This document shows, piece after piece, positions 60,683-61,605 of a DNA stretch of 61,605 nucleotides. Source of the stretch: Prochlorothrix hollandica PCC 9006 = CALU 1027 (GTDB taxonomy: Bacteria; Cyanobacteriota; Cyanobacteriia; Prochlorotrichales; Prochlorotrichaceae). A program made the translations under genes and the position numbers. The stretch lies in contig NZ_KB235933.1 of NCBI RefSeq assembly GCF_000332315.1, forward strand, positions 169,183 to 230,787, written 5' to 3'. The notes below the pieces were generated by a model. That model saw only the letters and a program-made list of their open reading frames with translations, was not told where the DNA came from and ran no database searches. Numbering within the stretch: position 1 is the stretch's first letter; the number at the start of each line of letters is the position of its first letter.

Positions 60683-61300
60683 CTAAGCCTTGGTGGCGAT
60701 GCCGCGATAGAGGGTGCCGACGATCGCCGGCAGATTCTCGGCTTCAAAGCGATCGACCTCAACCCGATCAAACCAACGCTCTACCAGGGATCCCATGTTG
60801 CGATCCAAATGACAGCCATCGGCAATGACGCGCTGGATGGGGGTGAGGCGGTGCTGCCAGCGCTGCACATCGGGGCGATCCGATAACCCATGCTCCAGAA
60901 ACAAAAAGCGCCCCCCCGATCGCAACACCCGGTGAATTTCCCCCATGGCCTGATCCACCGCTGCAATGCTGCACAGGGTCCAGGTGCTAACCACACAGTC
61001 AACGCTGGCATCCTCCAGGGGCAGGGCTTCCCCCCCCATTTGGTAAACCTTGACGGGAAAGGGGGCGGCGGCGATGCGGGCCTGGGCGAGGGCTTGCATT
61101 CCCTGGTTGGGGTCAACAAGGGTAAGGGATCGCAGACGATCGCCATAATGGGGTAAGTTCAACCCTGTCCCAAAGCCAATTTCCAACACCTCTCCTGTGG
61201 CCTCGGTTAACAGTTGCCGTCGATAGGTTCGGAACGGTTCCCCCGCCATGGTCCATTCTACGAGGGACGGAAAAATGTGTTGGGTATAAAAGTTAGCCAT
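60683..61300 (-). CDS. Class I SAM-dependent methyltransferase
   Basis: 205 residues. Motif I is VLEIGFGTGLNLPHYG (about 38-53), the acidic end of strand 2 is LTLVDPNQGM, motif post-I LPLEDASVDCVVSTWTLCSI, and HRVLRSGGRFLFLEHGLSD is motif III. The start FYTQHIFPSLVEWTM and the end resemble the METTL7/UbiE-like group. Substrate unknown. Same strand as the Tab2-family gene, 57 bp upstream of it. Confidence 0.9.
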   Translation of the reverse strand: MANFYTQHIFPSLVEWTMAGEPFRTYRRQLLTEATGEVLEIGFGTGLNLPHYGDRLRSLTLVDPNQGMQALAQARIAAAPFPVKVYQMGGEALPLEDASVDCVVSTWTLCSIAAVDQAMGEIHRVLRSGGRFLFLEHGLSDRPDVQRWQHRLTPIQRVIADGCHLDRNMGSLVERWFDRVEVDRFEAENLPAIVGTLYRGIATKA

Positions 61301-61605
61301 AAAAGTTAGCCATAAAAATTAGCCATAAAAGTGGTAACCATCCCAGGCATTTAAAGCAGATGGATCGTTTCAGCCTGAAATAGCTGAAACCTTTTAAATC
61401 TGTTCGCTACCAACCTCGATCGGAGTCTCTGGGACGGTTACAACAATTCCTGGCTCAAGTTTGTAGTAGCGACTTCAGTCGCTCTGGTTTGTAGTAGCGA
61501 CTTCAGGTAACTATTCAGGGGGGGACGAAGTTAGTAGGGTTTCAGCCATCAGTTCGAGGGTCAGGACCGTCTCAAAGGGGTTCAGTTTACTGGGAAACCC
61601 TCGAC
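61301..61605. other. Gene-free right edge with short repeats
   Basis: Three copies of TTAGCCATAAAA (about 61286-61328) run into the methyltransferase start codon. GTTTGTAGTAGCGACTTCAG occurs twice (about 61459 and 61488), a common cyanobacterial repeat. 61507-61560 is the second copy of repeat family D (TTCAGGGGGGGACGAAGTTA). No gene seen. Confidence 0.7.

Overview
This window is from a cyanobacterium. The evidence is the dense GCGATCGC (HIP1) octamers, an SbtA/SbtB bicarbonate uptake pair, a Tab2/Atab2-family protein, a DUF4330 protein, Uma2-type nucleases, XisH/XisI and a cyanobacterial-style cydAB. The genus cannot be fixed from sequence alone. The window has no rRNA and I found no tRNA gene.

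Layout. 1-331 is the 5' part of an IS5-type transposase running off the left edge. 1.3-13.2 kb holds chromosomal genes: dxr, an MFS transporter with a long tetrapeptide-repeat leader, recO with a large insert, deoC, cydA-cydB, an M16 peptidase homologue lacking its zinc motif, and a rhomboid protease. Several short tandem repeats lie between them. 13.2-14.5 kb carries two Uma2 nucleases. 14.7-39.7 kb is a CRISPR-Cas region. It has one solitary repeat, a 76-repeat array, a leader, then cas2, cas1, a Csx18-like membrane protein, xisI/xisH and a type III-B (Cmr) operon, with a P-loop kinase-WYL protein at its head. All cas genes are on the minus strand, and the array is most likely transcribed leftwards from the cas2 side. 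No cas6 is visible and Cmr6 and Cmr1 are fused, matching the cyanobacterial III-B variant in which RNase E processes crRNA.

The unusual part of the Cmr operon is its cargo. A PD-(D/E)XK protein lies between cmr3 and cmr4. After cmr6/1 come a DUF3696-type ATPase, a PLD-like protein, a second copy of the PD-(D/E)XK protein and a CARF-HEPN protein, with gaps of 0-11 bp. A third, truncated PD-(D/E)XK copy lies further on, beyond xisHI. Cas10 keeps its GGDD motif, so cyclic oligoadenylate signalling to the CARF-HEPN protein is likely. The ATPase, PLD and nuclease proteins are the best candidates for an undescribed ancillary system.

40-50.6 kb continues with sbtA-sbtB, a phosphoribosyltransferase, a family-4 uracil-DNA glycosylase, an orphan Cas4/AddB-like nuclease and a second defence cluster: a GmrSD-type restriction enzyme with a consensus promoter, a wrecked toxin-antitoxin pair, an ATPase + DUF4276 pair and a Nudix hydrolase, then gpsA. 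50.6-61.6 kb has an SDR pseudogene, arsS, a Crp/Fnr regulator, an M61 peptidase, a DUF4330 protein, dxs, a Tab2-family protein and a methyltransferase.

The window is rich in dispersed palindromic elements. The main family is a 103-bp element with TACAGCA...TGCTGTA ends: seven complete copies. At two sites the pre-insertion sequence can be rebuilt exactly, showing a TA target duplication; one of these insertions splits a PIN-type toxin gene.
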